From: Candidatus Aminicenans sakinawicola JGI OTU-1
GTDB lineage: Bacteria; Acidobacteriota; Aminicenantia; Aminicenantales; Aminicenantaceae
Direction of reading: 5' to 3'
NCBI GenBank assembly: GCA_000493965.1
Contig: AWNV01000025.1
Coordinates: 36,100-42,090, forward strand
Length of the DNA stretch: 5,991 nt
Within the stretch, counting starts at the first letter, position 1. Each line of letters starts with the position of its first letter. The position numbers and the translations under genes are program-made. Below the pieces are notes generated by a model. That model was not told where the DNA came from, did not search any database, and saw nothing but the letters and a program-made list of their open reading frames with translations. Below are positions 5,675 to 5,991 of the stretch, piece after piece.

Positions 5675-5952
5675 TTTTATCTTTAATTCTCCCCCGATAT
5701 TCAAACAGCAATATGTGAATGTGTCTTGATTGAGGAATAATTTTAAAATAAAATCGATATTTTCCTATTCTTCCCCTATAGATATTTCTCTTCCCCCCCC
5801 ACTTTTTTAATATCCCCTAAAAAAGGATTTATCTCAAGACACTCAAATTTCTTAATTACTTCATTGTGGGATTTTAAATCAAGATTTTCAATATTTATCT
5901 GTGCGTTTCTAGCAATTTCACTTATTAGCCAATTTTTTCTCTGCGAAGCCAC
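5655..5952 (-). pseudogene. RelE/ParE-superfamily toxin, frameshifted at a G8 run
   Basis: From GTG 5952, preceded by GAGGAG at seven-base spacing, the frame runs for 58 residues (MASQRKNWLISEIARN... to INPFLGDIKKVGGEEKYL) and stops at TAG 5776-5778. The neighbouring frame continues with the typical RelE core, YRGRIGKYRFYFKIIPQ, then HIHILLFEYRGRI, and stops at TGA 5655-5657. The frames meet at a run of eight G on the minus strand (C5793-5800). With seven G the product is a continuous 98-residue protein of normal RelE toxin length, with NPFLGDIKKVGG (42-53) and the basic core (58-70) in family order. RelE toxins cleave mRNA in the ribosome. The gene overlaps the end of its antitoxin by 35 bases. 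The break may be a true mutation, a phase-variable switch, slippage or a sequencing error. Confidence 0.75.
5793..5800 (-). repeat. Homopolymer of eight G in the toxin frame
   Basis: Eight consecutive C on the plus strand give G8 in the toxin's sense strand, exactly where the reading frame breaks. Seven G would restore the 98-residue toxin. Confidence 0.9.
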
Positions 5953-5991
5953 GTTTCAACTCCTCAAAAGAAATGGATTCTCCCCTTGCTA
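5918..5991 (-). CDS. C-terminus of the antitoxin partner of the RelE-type toxin (partial)
   Basis: Only the last 23 full codons lie in the window: ARGESISFEELKRGFAEKKL then ANK and stop TGA (5918-5920). The tail resembles the ends of small type II antitoxins, where an ISFEEL-like segment binds the toxin. The DNA-binding N-terminus is off the right edge, so the antitoxin class (RelB, Phd/YefM, ribbon-helix-helix or other) cannot be told. It overlaps the toxin start by 35 bases and carries the toxin's RBS, the classic antitoxin-first order. Confidence 0.55.
   Translation of the reverse strand, partial: ARGESISFEELKRGFAEKKLANK
5960..5965 (-). promoter_or_regulatory. Ribosome binding site of the RelE-type toxin, inside the antitoxin gene
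   Basis: GAGGAG on the minus strand lies seven bases before GTG 5952. It also encodes EE in the antitoxin's FEELKRG, so the pair is translationally coupled by overlap. It decides the GTG start of the toxin. Confidence 0.65.

Overview
The window looks like a bacterial chromosome segment with moderate GC in the long left-hand gene and more AT-rich sequence to the right. Family content (an AddB-like nuclease, an AbrB-type antitoxin, a pRiA4b ORF-3 protein, RelE-type toxin parts) and the dispersed 'GTCATTGCGA...GAAGCAATCTC' repeat are compatible with an environmental, perhaps anaerobic Desulfobacterota- or Nitrospirota-like organism. That assignment is a weak inference; nothing in the window fixes the taxon.

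Left half (1-2815, minus strand): one very long open frame of 938 codons that runs off the left edge. It encodes an AddB-like / inactivated superfamily I helicase protein with a C-terminal RecB-type PD-(D/E)XK nuclease domain. It carries an in-frame 78-bp palindromic repeat insertion (2078-2155) that adds about 26 residues.

Middle (2816-4503): an AT-rich spacer with a candidate promoter, then a minus-strand exported class A beta-lactamase-fold serine hydrolase (3120-4160). It has the STFK, SDN and KTG motifs but apparently not the deacylating Glu166. This segment is bracketed by two 25-bp direct repeats (24/25 identical). One covers the start codon of the nuclease gene. The other sits 1546 bp upstream behind a good orphan promoter. 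The layout suggests that the hydrolase segment was inserted at the start of the nuclease gene.

Right part (4431-5991): a plus-strand AbrB/MazE-type gene with a strong promoter, candidate operator repeats and a clear RBS. It ends in an ATGA overlap, as antitoxin genes usually do before their toxin, but what follows is an N-terminally truncated pRiA4b ORF-3-like frame. Next comes a stretch of decayed sequence holding a degenerate repeat copy and the 3' remnant of a possible nucleotidyltransferase. Converging from the right edge is a minus-strand toxin-antitoxin pair: the antitoxin C-terminus overlaps the start of a RelE-family toxin whose frame is broken at a run of eight G. Removing one G restores a normal 98-residue toxin. 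The right 1.5 kb therefore reads as a small graveyard or hot spot of toxin-antitoxin and accessory genes beside a DNA-repair nuclease gene.
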